DNA from: Thermoplasmata archaeon
GTDB lineage: Archaea > Thermoplasmatota > Thermoplasmata > Sysuiplasmatales > Sysuiplasmataceae
Reading direction: 5' to 3'
Length of the DNA: 64,000 nucleotides
NCBI GenBank assembly: GCA_021806165.1
Contig: JAJZXY010000010.1
Location: forward strand, 1-64,000
Under the pieces are notes generated by a model that worked only from the letters and a program-made list of their open reading frames with translations, was not told where the DNA came from and did no database searches. Made by a program: the position numbers and the translations under genes. Shown here piece after piece: positions 53,695-62,839 of the stretch; positions within the stretch are counted from its first letter, which is position 1, and every line of letters starts with the position of its first letter.

Positions 53695-54862
53695 GTGGCT
53701 GGAAGAATTCTGATAATGGGGGCAGCTGGAAGGGACTTCCACGATTTCAACACATATTACAGGAACAACAGGGACTTCGAGGTTGTGTTCGCATACAGCG
53801 ACCTCCCGCACCCTGAGGTGACGCACAAGGCGTCGCTCGCGCTCTCCTGCCAAGCTGATTCCACTCTGTTGGGAGGGAGGCAGATAAGGCTTAAATCGTC
53901 CAAGTCCCCGATCTCAATACTTGCAGTCCGTACAGCTTCGGGGGAGAGCAAGACTACACGAAGAGTGGCTGCCCTCCTGCGGGAGATGGGGAAGAGGGTG
54001 GCGGTGGTAAGGCACACTATGCCCTATGGCAACCGGAAGGAGCAGGAGGTCAAGAGATTCGCCTCATACGAGGACCTTGACAGGCACCACACAACGATAG
54101 AGGAGAGGGAGGAGTATGAGCCGCACATAGACAGCGGGACCACAGTCTTTGCAGGTGTGGACTACTGGAAGATACTCGGGGAGGCTGAGCAGGAGGCGGA
54201 CGTGATACACTGGGACCGCGGAAACAATGACTTCTCATTCTACAGGTCGGGTCTGGAGATAGCCGTGGCGGACACCTTCAGACCTGGCCACGAGCTCACA
54301 TACCATCCTGGAGAGGTGAATTTCAGGAGCACCGACGTTATTGTGTTAAACATGGTTGATAACGCCGGGCGGAGCAACGTGGAGGAGGTGCGCAGCAGCG
54401 CGGAAAGGGTTAAACCCGGGCCACGAACATTGAATGTGCATCACCTGTAACACTTGAGTGTGACGGGAACATGGAGGGGAAGAGGGCCATAGTGGTGGAG
54501 GATGGACCGACGCTCACCCACAGGAGCAAGAAAATCGGGGCGGCATATGTCGCTGCGAAGAGGGCGAAGGCGACTGTTGCTGATCCCGGGAGGTGTGCGG
54601 TCGGAAGCATCAAGGCGGTGTACGAGAAGTTCCCGCACCTGGCTGAGGTGGTGCCCGAAATGGGTATCGGGAGAAGCAGATAGGTGAACTGCAGGAGACG
54701 CTTGACAGGGCGGACTGCGACCTTATCCTCACAGACACTCCGATTGACACAAGGAGACTGATAAAACCGAACAGGCCGATCATACACTGCAGGTATAAAC
54801 TTGAGGAAATGACGAAGCCCGGACTGAGGGAGATACTGTCTGAATTCCGGGCGGGCAGATGA
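53695..54862 (+). pseudogene. Cyclic 2,3-diphosphoglycerate synthetase-like GTPase, broken
   Basis: The start (GRILIMGAAGRDFHDFNTYY) and FAYSDLPHPEVTHKAS, VAVVRHTMPYGNRKEQEVKR, TTIEEREEYEPHI, FAGVDYWKILGEAEQ and DTFRPGHELTYHPGE match this archaeal family. The first frame ends at 54450. One missing base in CCCGGGCC (about 54418) shifts to a frame that reads ECASPVTLECDGNMEGKRAI. A second missing base in ATCGGGAG (about 54668) shifts to the frame reading EKQIGELQETLDRADCDLIL and stops at 54862. By my recall of the family, about 45-50 residues are also missing between FEVV and FAYSD, and the P-loop reads SGESKTTR with no Lys. It looks like a decayed gene. Extra N-terminal residues in the track (from 53587) are not native. 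Confidence 0.8.
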
Positions 54863-54947
54863 GTGCATTTCCAAAAGTCTTAAAGATGTAGTGCAACAAT
54901 CAGTAAGACCTAACAGACAGGATAAGAGACAGCAGAAGGCGGTTTAA

Positions 54948-56732
54948 TTGACAGACAGGGACGTTACAATCAGGCTAGGAGCCTCGGCCGGCGACGGCAT
55001 ACAGAGCGCCGGTGAGATATTGACAAGAATGCTTTCAGTGAGCGGACAGTATGTCTGCACATACAACGGGAACCAGTCGCTGATCAGGGGGGGACATGTC
55101 TGGTTCCATTTGCATGCAGGAAACTGGAGGGTGACATCGCTCGGCTTTGGCATCGATTACATGCTGGCGCTGACCCAGACTGCATTTGACGAGCATATAG
55201 GGCGGATTAACAGGGGTGGCGCGATAATATTTGATCCGAAGGTGGTAAAGTCGGGGGCTATGCCGGACGGCGTCACCGCGATCGAGCTTCCTCTGACGGA
55301 GATTGCGCTGAAGTATGACAAGAGACCGCTCATGAAGAACACGGTTGGAATTGGTTCGATAGCAGCGCTTCTCGGCCTGGACAGGAAGGAGATTGGCGAG
55401 GTGATAGAGCTGCAGTTCGGGTCAAAGGGGAAGGCCATTGTAGAGGGGAACATAAATGCAGCCCTCGAAGGGTATGAACTCACATCGAAGAAGTTTGTCC
55501 CCACCAAGACACTCGAGTTTGATTATTCAAAGAAGAGACTTTTCACCCATGCGGACTTTGCACTTGCGGCAGGCGCTGTGAATGCGGGCTGCAGGTTCTA
55601 CGCGGCATACCCGATGTCGCCGGCGAGCCCGATACTCCACTACATGGCTGCGAATGCTGAGAAGATGGGAATTACGGTGCTGCTTGCCGAGGACGAGATA
55701 GCCGCCATGGGTGCAACAATAGGCGCCGGCTTCACGGGCGCCAGGGCAATGTGCGGCACGAGCGGAGGCGGTTTTGCACTCATGCAGGAGGGCTTCGGCA
55801 TGGCCGCAATGAACGAAACACCCCTTGTGGTTGTGGACGTCATGCGCGCAGGGCCAAGCACAGGCCTTCCCACAAAGACGGGCCAGGGCGACCTCAACAT
55901 GATGCTCGGAATATCACAGGATGATTTCCCGAGGGTAATACTCGCGCCAAGGAATCCCGAGGAGACATTCAACATCATGGGCAAGGCATTCAATGTTGCT
56001 GAAAAGTGGCAGGTGCCTGTCATTGTGCTACTCGACTTCGGCATCGGCGACGGAGGATATGCCACACTTGAGAATCTCGATTTCGAAAAGCCCATAGACA
56101 GGGGAAAGATTGTGACAGAGGTTGATGCTGAAGGCACATGGTTCAAGAGATACGAGCTCAATGAGGACAATGTCTCTCCCAGGACCATCCCGGGGACCCC
56201 AAATGGCATGTTCGTGGCGAAGACGGATGAGCATGACGAGTACGGCCATGATTTGAGCGATGTAGAGGCTGGTTTGCAGCACGCTGTGGAAAAGAGGGTG
56301 AAGATGATGAAGAAGAGGATGGGGAAACTCGACGGCATTGCCGCTGAGCTCAGTCTTCCTGAGGTTGTGGGGCCGAAGGATGCTGACATTACACTTGTTT
56401 CCTGGGGGAGCAGTTCCAACCCGATCAGGGAGGCGCTGAAGAAGCTGTGGAGTGAGGGTGTCAAGGTCAACTCAATAGAGTTTACGGACGTATTCCCTCT
56501 ACGCTGGAATGAGGTGGCTAAGCTGCTGAAGGGCGCAAGACACCTCGTTGATGTGGAGGCAAACTACACCGGCCAGATGGCCGGGCTGATTGCAAGGGAA
56601 ACAGGGCTGGTGATCGGGGACAGGCTCCTGAAGTATGACGGTGAGCCGCTCGAGCCGGCCGAAGTGGTGGAGAAGGTAAAAAGCATAGCTGAAAAGGAGA
56701 GTGGAATAAGTGTTGAACACCAAGCTGTTTGA
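54948..56732 (+). CDS. korA: 2-Oxoacid:ferredoxin oxidoreductase, fused gamma-alpha subunit
   Basis: It forms the first half of a two-subunit oxoacid oxidoreductase that oxidises 2-oxoacids with CoA and ferredoxin. The gamma domain (RLGASAGDGIQSAGEIL ... GGHVWFHLH) fills residues 1-190. The alpha domain has YPMSPASPILHYMA, TSGGGFALMQEGFGMA and GPSTGLPTKTGQGDL. The TTG start at 54948 gives 594 residues. It overlaps korB by 23 bases. Substrate range (pyruvate or 2-oxoglutarate) is not certain, but the form is typical of archaeal KorA. Confidence 0.95.
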   Translation: MTDRDVTIRLGASAGDGIQSAGEILTRMLSVSGQYVCTYNGNQSLIRGGHVWFHLHAGNWRVTSLGFGIDYMLALTQTAFDEHIGRINRGGAIIFDPKVVKSGAMPDGVTAIELPLTEIALKYDKRPLMKNTVGIGSIAALLGLDRKEIGEVIELQFGSKGKAIVEGNINAALEGYELTSKKFVPTKTLEFDYSKKRLFTHADFALAAGAVNAGCRFYAAYPMSPASPILHYMAANAEKMGITVLLAEDEIAAMGATIGAGFTGARAMCGTSGGGFALMQEGFGMAAMNETPLVVVDVMRAGPSTGLPTKTGQGDLNMMLGISQDDFPRVILAPRNPEETFNIMGKAFNVAEKWQVPVIVLLDFGIGDGGYATLENLDFEKPIDRGKIVTEVDAEGTWFKRYELNEDNVSPRTIPGTPNGMFVAKTDEHDEYGHDLSDVEAGLQHAVEKRVKMMKKRMGKLDGIAAELSLPEVVGPKDADITLVSWGSSSNPIREALKKLWSEGVKVNSIEFTDVFPLRWNEVAKLLKGARHLVDVEANYTGQMAGLIARETGLVIGDRLLKYDGEPLEPAEVVEKVKSIAEKESGISVEHQAV

Positions 56733-57570
56733 AAGCGACACAAGGGCTGACTGGTGCCCCGGCTGCGGAGACTTCGGGGCCCTTTCGGCTGTCAAGAACG
56801 CACTCGCGTCGCTTGACATTGAACCTCACAATGTGGTCATATCTTCCGGGATAGGATGCTCGTCAAACTTCCCTGGCTACATAAGGACATACGGACACCA
56901 TGGACTTCACGGCAGACCGCTTCCGGTGGCTGTCGGATCGAAGATGGCTAACCCGAACCTGACTGTGCTTGCTGTTGCGGGCGACGGTGATGAATATGGA
57001 ATCGGGTTCAACCATGTCGTGCATACAGCGAGGAGGAATCATGACGTCAAGCTCCTGGTCCTCAACAATGAGATTTACGGCCTGACAACTGGACAGCTCT
57101 CACCGACATCAACCTACGGGCAGAGGACGAAGACCACTCCGTACGGCAGCTCAATCTATCCTCTAAACCCGCTGTCGACGCTGCTCGGCATAGGTGCCAC
57201 ATTCGTTGCCAGGGGTTTTTCAGGCAAGGTCAAGGAATTGTCTGAGATAATACAGGCGGCAATAAAGCACAGAGGGTTCGCGCTGGTCGACATACTAAGT
57301 CCCTGCGTCACCTGGCATGACATATATGACCAGGTGAGGTCAAAGATGTATACGCTTGAAAGCGTCGGCCATGACAGCAGCGATCTCCACGCGGCGCTTG
57401 ACAGGTCGAAGGAGACAGACAGGATACCTCTTGGCATATTCTACCAGAACGAGGACAATCCATCCTTCGACGAACTTCTGCGCAAGGGTGTCGGCAAGCA
57501 GTATCCGGTTGACGGCATCAGGCACATGACGGCGGAAGAGCAGAAGGTCGCTCTCTCGATATTCAGCTGA
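56710..57570 (+). CDS. korB: 2-Oxoacid:ferredoxin oxidoreductase, beta subunit
   Basis: This is the TPP-binding subunit. WCPGCGDFGALSAV and SSGIGCSSNFPGY carry two of the cluster cysteines, and the TPP/Mg motif is GDGDEYGIGFNH ... LLVLNNEIYGLTTGQ. The 286-residue length fits. It starts at GTG 56710 inside korA, so translation is coupled. Confidence 0.95.
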   Translation: MLNTKLFESDTRADWCPGCGDFGALSAVKNALASLDIEPHNVVISSGIGCSSNFPGYIRTYGHHGLHGRPLPVAVGSKMANPNLTVLAVAGDGDEYGIGFNHVVHTARRNHDVKLLVLNNEIYGLTTGQLSPTSTYGQRTKTTPYGSSIYPLNPLSTLLGIGATFVARGFSGKVKELSEIIQAAIKHRGFALVDILSPCVTWHDIYDQVRSKMYTLESVGHDSSDLHAALDRSKETDRIPLGIFYQNEDNPSFDELLRKGVGKQYPVDGIRHMTAEEQKVALSIFS

Positions 57571-57609
57571 TGCGGACTGCATGACGAGCTCTGCCCGCAC
57601 GGGCCGCAA

Positions 57610-58305
57610 GTGGTGGAGATGACATCACGTTATGCAGGCTTCAGGGGAGCTGTTGTCGATTTCGACATGACGCTGGTCTACCTGTTCGACTATGTGGACA
57701 TGTACGGCCTGCGCCGTGAGCTCAGGGAGATGCTGTCAAGGAACCTTTTCAATCCGGACGGCATAAGGAGCCTTCCTGTGGACCTGCTCAGGAGGGCGTA
57801 TGAAAGGGACGCAGGCGATCCCGGGAGCAGGGAGGAGAGATGGCTTGAGGCGTCGAGGCTTGTCTGCAGCTACGAGATCAGGGGCGCCGAAAGGGCTGTT
57901 CCAACGGCCGACACCGCCCTGTTCCTCGAAGACATGGCGGCTGCCGGACTGAGAATCGGGATTGTCACATCCAACTGCGAAGAGGCTGTCGAGGCGTGCC
58001 TGGACAGGCTCTCCCTGCGGAGCTACTTCAGCTGCGTTGTGGGACGGGATGCGGTCGGGTGGAAGATGAAGCCTTCACCGGCGGGAGTGGAGATTGCACT
58101 CAGGCAGATGGGTGTGCAGCCGGAGGAGGCATTCGGCATTGGAGACAGCGCTGCAGACATGGCTGCATACGCGTCTGCGGGCATTCTTCCCATAGGCATA
58201 ACAGGCGGAGTATCGACGAGAAGGGAGCTTATTGAGGCTGGTGCGAGGGGTGTAACAGTAAGGCTCTCTGGCACCGAAGTGGCGCTTGTTCAGGCCACCA
58301 GGTAG
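57610..58305 (+). CDS. HAD-superfamily phosphatase
   Basis: The nucleophile motif is VVDFDMTLVYLFD (DxDxT). The cap region is helical, and GIVTSNCEEAVEACL (motif II) and GIGDSAADMAAYASAG (motif IV) follow. The 231-residue length and form are like phosphoglycolate phosphatase. The start is GTG 57610. It follows korB by 39 bases and may be co-transcribed. It overlaps the convergent gene by 16 bases. Confidence 0.88.
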   Translation: MVEMTSRYAGFRGAVVDFDMTLVYLFDYVDMYGLRRELREMLSRNLFNPDGIRSLPVDLLRRAYERDAGDPGSREERWLEASRLVCSYEIRGAERAVPTADTALFLEDMAAAGLRIGIVTSNCEEAVEACLDRLSLRSYFSCVVGRDAVGWKMKPSPAGVEIALRQMGVQPEEAFGIGDSAADMAAYASAGILPIGITGGVSTRRELIEAGARGVTVRLSGTEVALVQATR

Positions 58306-58757
58306 ATTTCATCGCTGTCGGAATCGTAGCGCAGAAGTTCAGCATATCTCGCCCAGTTGAGTATGACACGAAACAGCTGCTCGGGGTGGAGCGACTTCAT
58401 TGTAGTTGAGAGGTACTCTGTGAACTCCTCCTTGCTCATCTTGAGCTCCTCCGAGTTTCTGAGAGTGGCGATAAGCTTGCTGACGCTCTCGATATTGAGC
58501 ATCTGCTCCCTTATCATGTCCTTCCTTCTCTGAATGTCTGAGCTGAGAAATGCCCGCCCCTCATCAGTGAGCTTGATGTCGCCCGACGGGGTGGAAACAA
58601 AGCCGAGCATTTCAGCCGCCTCGATGGCTGGATACACCTCGTCTATCTCCAGATCAAAATCATCCGCGAGGACTGCAGCGTCCACGCTCCCGGAAAAATC
58701 GTTAACAGCTTCGAGGAGTCCTATTATCTCGCTGACCCCTGCGTGAGGATTGGCCAA
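58290..58757 (-). CDS. Stand-alone AAA-associated-domain protein
   Basis: The 155 residues match the helical domain (AAA_assoc_C type) that normally follows nitrate/sulfonate-type ABC ATPases: EIIGLLEAVNDFSGSVDAAVLAD, AAEMLGFVSTPSGDIKLTDEG and ILNWARYAELLRYD. The ATPase itself is missing here. The winged-helix-like shape suggests a regulator. No ABC genes are nearby. Confidence 0.75.
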   Translation of the reverse strand: MANPHAGVSEIIGLLEAVNDFSGSVDAAVLADDFDLEIDEVYPAIEAAEMLGFVSTPSGDIKLTDEGRAFLSSDIQRRKDMIREQMLNIESVSKLIATLRNSEELKMSKEEFTEYLSTTMKSLHPEQLFRVILNWARYAELLRYDSDSDEIYLVA

Positions 58758-58880
58758 TTTCCATTTACCTCTGGTTTAATTGGCATAGGTTGATGGTGTC
58801 TTAACCCTTTCGCAGCTGTTTTCGCTCCCGGTAAGGCATCCCTTTCGAAAAATGCACTCAGCGGAGCTGGAGCGGCATAT

Positions 58881-58890
58881 CATATATATC
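58881..58890 (+). promoter_or_regulatory. TATA box for the 58913 gene
   Basis: CATATATATC is centred 28 bases before TTG 58913, supporting that start as leaderless. Confidence 0.6.
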
Positions 58891-58912
58891 CGCCGAGCGG
58901 ATTCGCCATGCG

Positions 58913-60097
58913 TTGGGCAAGGGAAAGGAAAGGACTGGGCTCAGCGTCAGGGAGCGCATCATGCTCCACATCTACAGCTCGCTCAGGAGGAGCGGCGGGA
59001 GGACTGACGTGGAGTCGCTGACACAGACTGGCATTGCGGAGGCTCTGAATATAACCAGGGGCCACGCCGCCATTGAGCTTGAAAGGGGGGCCGACAAGTC
59101 TGTCTTCCATTCCAGGAAGGTGAAGATGAAGAGCGGAAGGAGGGAGGTCACAGTATACCTCCTTACTCCGGGGGGGCTCGATCTGGCAAGGCGACTTGCA
59201 GAGGGGGCTGCTTCAGACCGGATGATAGAGGAGGCGGTGGCGAATCCGTCACGCCATTCGCCAGAGAGCGTGTTCAGGGAGCTTGGCGATGACAAGCTGA
59301 CACTCCTCTGCGCCCTAAGGATCGGGGGACCGCTGGACGCCAGATTCACAGCCGGTTACGGCAGGGTGCCGTTCGCGGTGCATGAAGACGGCAAGGTCAG
59401 GCTGTCGGACGTGGCATCTGCTGCAGTGGACAGGCTGCTCTCATCGGGAGACAGGATGAAGCTTGCACTCTCCCTCCTTGCGGACCATTCGCTCTACACA
59501 GGCAACAGCGCAGGCAGGCTCAGCTACCTTGTTGCATCAGGCAGGCTGCCTGAGGCGGAGAGGCACATACGCTTCCACAGCGAGGAGATACAGGCGTCCG
59601 ACCCCGCGGAGGTTGAAGCCGCTCTGCTTGAGATGGCGGCTCTGGGAGGTGATGACGGGGAGTTCAGGCTGCTCCTTGCGAGGACCCTGCTGCAGCTGAA
59701 AAGGCCGGGGGAGGCGCTGAAATGCCTTGCAGGCGATAACAGTTCAGTCGAATGGAGGCTTACAGCGCTGACAGCGAGAAGCGAGGTGGAGGGGCCGGTT
59801 GTTGACAGGAGGGCTCTGGCAGTCCTGAAGGAGCAGGCATCCACAGACAGGGAACGCTCACTGCTGCTGAGGCTCTCTTCCCTTACAGCACTGGGCAGCG
59901 GGGAAGAGGAGAGGGCCGAGCGCGAGGTTGTAAGGGCGGCGAAGGTAGCCGCAAGGGCGGGCGATGTCTCGGAACTGAGACTCAACTACGCACTCCTTTC
60001 GAGGATTGAAAGGGCGAGGGGTGAATACATGGAGGCGGCAAGGGTGGAGTCAAAGCTGGAGGGGCTGACCGGTTCGCGTCGCGGTGCCTCAGACTGA
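58913..60097 (+). CDS. Winged-helix protein with helical repeats, unknown function
   Basis: The 394-residue protein starts at TTG 58913, set by the TATA box. Residues ~10-85 are a winged helix (LSVRERIMLHIYSSLRR, TQTGIAEALNITRGHAAIEL, VYLLTPGGLDLARRLAEG). Residues ~170-390 are Ala/Leu/Arg-rich helical pairs that resemble TPR-like solenoids (SYLVASGRLPEAERHIRFH, LLQLKRPGEALKCLAGD). This plan is like archaeal regulators with protein-binding tails, but no named family is recognised. It converges with pheS and overlaps it by 9 bases. Confidence 0.78.
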   Translation: MGKGKERTGLSVRERIMLHIYSSLRRSGGRTDVESLTQTGIAEALNITRGHAAIELERGADKSVFHSRKVKMKSGRREVTVYLLTPGGLDLARRLAEGAASDRMIEEAVANPSRHSPESVFRELGDDKLTLLCALRIGGPLDARFTAGYGRVPFAVHEDGKVRLSDVASAAVDRLLSSGDRMKLALSLLADHSLYTGNSAGRLSYLVASGRLPEAERHIRFHSEEIQASDPAEVEAALLEMAALGGDDGEFRLLLARTLLQLKRPGEALKCLAGDNSSVEWRLTALTARSEVEGPVVDRRALAVLKEQASTDRERSLLLRLSSLTALGSGEEERAEREVVRAAKVAARAGDVSELRLNYALLSRIERARGEYMEAARVESKLEGLTGSRRGASD

Positions 60098-61627
60098 AGG
60101 CATCTTCTTCAGGGCGGATATGTCGCTGATGTACAGGTCCCTGACATCCGTCAGCCCGTTCCTGAGCATCACAAGCCTCTCCAGGCCAAGCCCCCATGCA
60201 AGGACCGGATGCCTTATGCCGAGTGGCCGAAGCACCTCGGGCCTGAATATGCCTGAACCCCCCATCTCTATCCATTTCCCGTTGTACAGGACATCGACCT
60301 CCATCGACGGTTCGGTGTAGGGGAAGTAGCCTGGCCGGAGTCTGATCTCGCTCAGACCCATCTTGCGGTAGAATTCCCGGAGGACGCTGCAGAGCATGTC
60401 CATGGATGCGCCCTTCTCCATTAGAACGCCCTCGATCTGGTAGAATTCGGAGAGGTGTGTGGAATCCATCGCCTCGCGCCTGAATATCCTGCCAACCGAA
60501 AACACCTTGACAGGCGGCTTCCTGTGGGAGGCAAGGTACCTGATCGTTGCAACCGTGGTATGTGTCCTGAGCAGAGTCTTCCTGGCCTCTGACGCGCTCC
60601 AGCAGTATCTCCATCCCGATGAGCCTGTCCTTCCGCCAGTCTCGTGCGCTTCACGAACCCTGCGCGCAACGGCAGCTTCGGGCTTTATTTCGGCAGGGGA
60701 CGACAGGTAGAATGTGTCTTGCATGTCGCGCGCAGGATGGTCCTGCGGGGTGAAGAGTGCATCCATGTCCCAGAAGGTGTTCTGAACATATGCATCCTCA
60801 ATCTCGCTGAAGCCCATCTCCGCGAAGACACCCGATATCTGCCTGATGGTCCTCGCAACAGGGTGGAGCCTTGCCCCCGCCATCGCAGGAACGGGTGCAC
60901 TCATGTCATAGGGGCGGAGCCTGAACCCCCTCCACTTGCCTGATTTGAGCAGCTCGGGGGTCAGCTGCGCAAGGTCCTCCTCCAGCGAGAGGCCGGCCCT
61001 GACCGCCTCCTCGCCCTTGGGAAGCATGCTTACCTCCCTGACCATCCTTTCGATGAGACGGATGTAGTCGCGCCTTGAAAGCAGGTCCTTCAGTACAGCC
61101 GCATTTCCCACGTTCTCCTCGACCTCGCCGCGCAGCATGCTATCGAGCAGGAGCTCATCCTCGCCCGGCATTGAGAGGGCCTTTCTGCCAGAATCTGTGA
61201 GATGGAGTTTCTTGTCTTCGGTGAGATCGGCCCACCCCTTCCTGCGCAGCCAACCAACGCCCACGCCTATGAGCCGCCTGTCGCTGAGCTTTGAAGCGGC
61301 CTCCTCGATGCTGATATCGCCCGAGGAGATTGTTTCAAGCAGAACCCTTTCCGGGAGCTTCTCCCTGGCGCCCTGCTCCTTCAGCGCGTAGAAGCGGAGC
61401 ATCTTCTCATCCACCCGGACATACCCTTTCGCCTTCAGCCAGTTGAGTGCGTTCATCAGCTGTACAGGTCCCTTGAAATTAACCGTGTTCGATATCTCGC
61501 CGAGCGTTGCCTTCCCTCCGAGAGAGGCAAGCGCAGACAGTATCTTGCGCTCCGAAAGACTGAGCTCCTCAGCACTTCTCTTTGACCCGGCAGGAATATC
61601 ACTCACCTCCCCTGAACACGAAATCAT
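60089..61627 (-). CDS. pheS: Phenylalanyl-tRNA synthetase alpha subunit
   Basis: This class II synthetase subunit has motif 2-like FSVGRIFRREAMDSTHLSEFYQIEGVL and motif 3-like AWGLGLERLVMLRNG, and an N-terminal set of winged-helix domains (LSERKILSALASLGGKATL) as in archaeal/eukaryotic PheS. ATG 61627 (MISCSGEVSD) or GTG 61606 are likely starts; the frame to 61768 is spurious. Either start overlaps trpS. PheT is not in the window. Confidence 0.95.
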   Translation of the reverse strand: MISCSGEVSDIPAGSKRSAEELSLSERKILSALASLGGKATLGEISNTVNFKGPVQLMNALNWLKAKGYVRVDEKMLRFYALKEQGAREKLPERVLLETISSGDISIEEAASKLSDRRLIGVGVGWLRRKGWADLTEDKKLHLTDSGRKALSMPGEDELLLDSMLRGEVEENVGNAAVLKDLLSRRDYIRLIERMVREVSMLPKGEEAVRAGLSLEEDLAQLTPELLKSGKWRGFRLRPYDMSAPVPAMAGARLHPVARTIRQISGVFAEMGFSEIEDAYVQNTFWDMDALFTPQDHPARDMQDTFYLSSPAEIKPEAAVARRVREAHETGGRTGSSGWRYCWSASEARKTLLRTHTTVATIRYLASHRKPPVKVFSVGRIFRREAMDSTHLSEFYQIEGVLMEKGASMDMLCSVLREFYRKMGLSEIRLRPGYFPYTEPSMEVDVLYNGKWIEMGGSGIFRPEVLRPLGIRHPVLAWGLGLERLVMLRNGLTDVRDLYISDISALKKMPSV

Positions 61628-62714
61628 CAAGCCTATCCCTTGCCTTCTCCCTGTTCTCGCGGTGCTTCTGCATGAAGGGCAGTATCTTGGAGAGGAGATG
61701 CTTCTTGCAGTCGCCGCAGAGCAGGGCGCCGCTCCTGCAGTCCGAGTATATGCGGCCAAGAGCCTCATCGCTGGGCTCTAGCAGGAATTCATAATGGTGG
61801 TAGACCGGGCAAATGTCCGGGTCCGCACCAAGCCTCCTCTGTTCCTCGACAGTTGACCTGCCGCCTGTGAACGCATTCATGACCTTCTTGCGTATCTCGG
61901 CGTCGCTGTCGGTGGTGTATATTGCCGCGTTTCCCGAGCTGGACATCTTCCCGCCCGAAAGTCCAGGGAGCATCTTCCCGTGGATGAGTGCGGGCTTGTT
62001 GTAGCCCAGCAGGGGTGCAACATCCCTGGTGATCCTGAAGTGGGGGTCCTGGTCGATGCCGCATGGTATCAGGCATGGAACGTTGGTGCCAGCAATGTCT
62101 GACCCCAGGAATGCAGGCGCGGACTGGATGGCTGTGTAGAAGATGGAGCCTATGTTGGTGCTGTTCTTGAAGCCGAATACAGCCTTGGCTGTTGAAAATG
62201 TAACCTTCTTCGAAACCCTGAGGGCTATGTTGTAGAGGTGGGAGATGTCCCTCGTGTCAACGATAATCCTTGTCCTGGCAGGGTCGAATCCCACGGCAAT
62301 AATATCGAGCATGTTGTCAAGCGTCGCCCTCCTTGTGTCATCAAGTGTAAGCTGCTCCTTGAAGAGGAATTTCTCGTCGTCCGTCATCTGGAAATAGAGG
62401 TGCACGTCGAACATCTCCTGCAGCTGCCTGGTGAATATCCACGGCAGCATGTGGCCGAGATGTGTGCCGCTTGACGGACCGCGGCCGGTGTAGAGGTAGA
62501 ATGGGTTGCCCCTCTCGTAGCTGTCGAGGAGCCATCCAATGTCCCTGTGGGAATAGAATATTTTCCTCCGCAGGAACATGTTCTCCCTGCCGCCCGGCAT
62601 CCGGGAAATGAGGTCGTCTGTGAGATAACTTGTGCCGAATCTGGAAACAAGCTTGTCGTAGTCGACATCGCCCGTCACCTCCCATGGGGTGACCTTGAAA
62701 TCATCCTTTTCCAT
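61599..62714 (-). CDS. trpS: Tryptophanyl-tRNA synthetase
   Basis: This class I synthetase has the HIGH-like motif SSGTHLGHMLPW and KMSKS-like GGKMSSSGNAA. The 371-residue archaeal/eukaryotic form starts at ATG 62714 (MEKDDFKVTP); the longer frame to 62768 is not favoured. It overlaps pheS and the two are transcribed together. Confidence 0.96.
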   Translation of the reverse strand: MEKDDFKVTPWEVTGDVDYDKLVSRFGTSYLTDDLISRMPGGRENMFLRRKIFYSHRDIGWLLDSYERGNPFYLYTGRGPSSGTHLGHMLPWIFTRQLQEMFDVHLYFQMTDDEKFLFKEQLTLDDTRRATLDNMLDIIAVGFDPARTRIIVDTRDISHLYNIALRVSKKVTFSTAKAVFGFKNSTNIGSIFYTAIQSAPAFLGSDIAGTNVPCLIPCGIDQDPHFRITRDVAPLLGYNKPALIHGKMLPGLSGGKMSSSGNAAIYTTDSDAEIRKKVMNAFTGGRSTVEEQRRLGADPDICPVYHHYEFLLEPSDEALGRIYSDCRSGALLCGDCKKHLLSKILPFMQKHRENREKARDRLDDFVFRGGE

Positions 62715-62839
62715 CCGGACGCCCTCGCGTATAGAAAGGTGCCTAACTATTAACATTGCTGTTATCATCCGGGAGAGCCGCGGGAGAAGACAGATAAGCG
62801 CTCCCGCGTTTCGGCATTAACAGAGCCGGGAGGCGGGTC

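Noticed and set aside
54410-54874. 154-residue minus-strand ORF
   Set aside because: Antisense to the broken cPGS-like gene; the plus strand reads recognisable family motifs.
55640-56470. 276-residue minus-strand ORF
   Set aside because: Antisense to korA.
60459-60943. Short plus-strand ORFs in pheS
   Set aside because: Antisense shadows of a certain gene.
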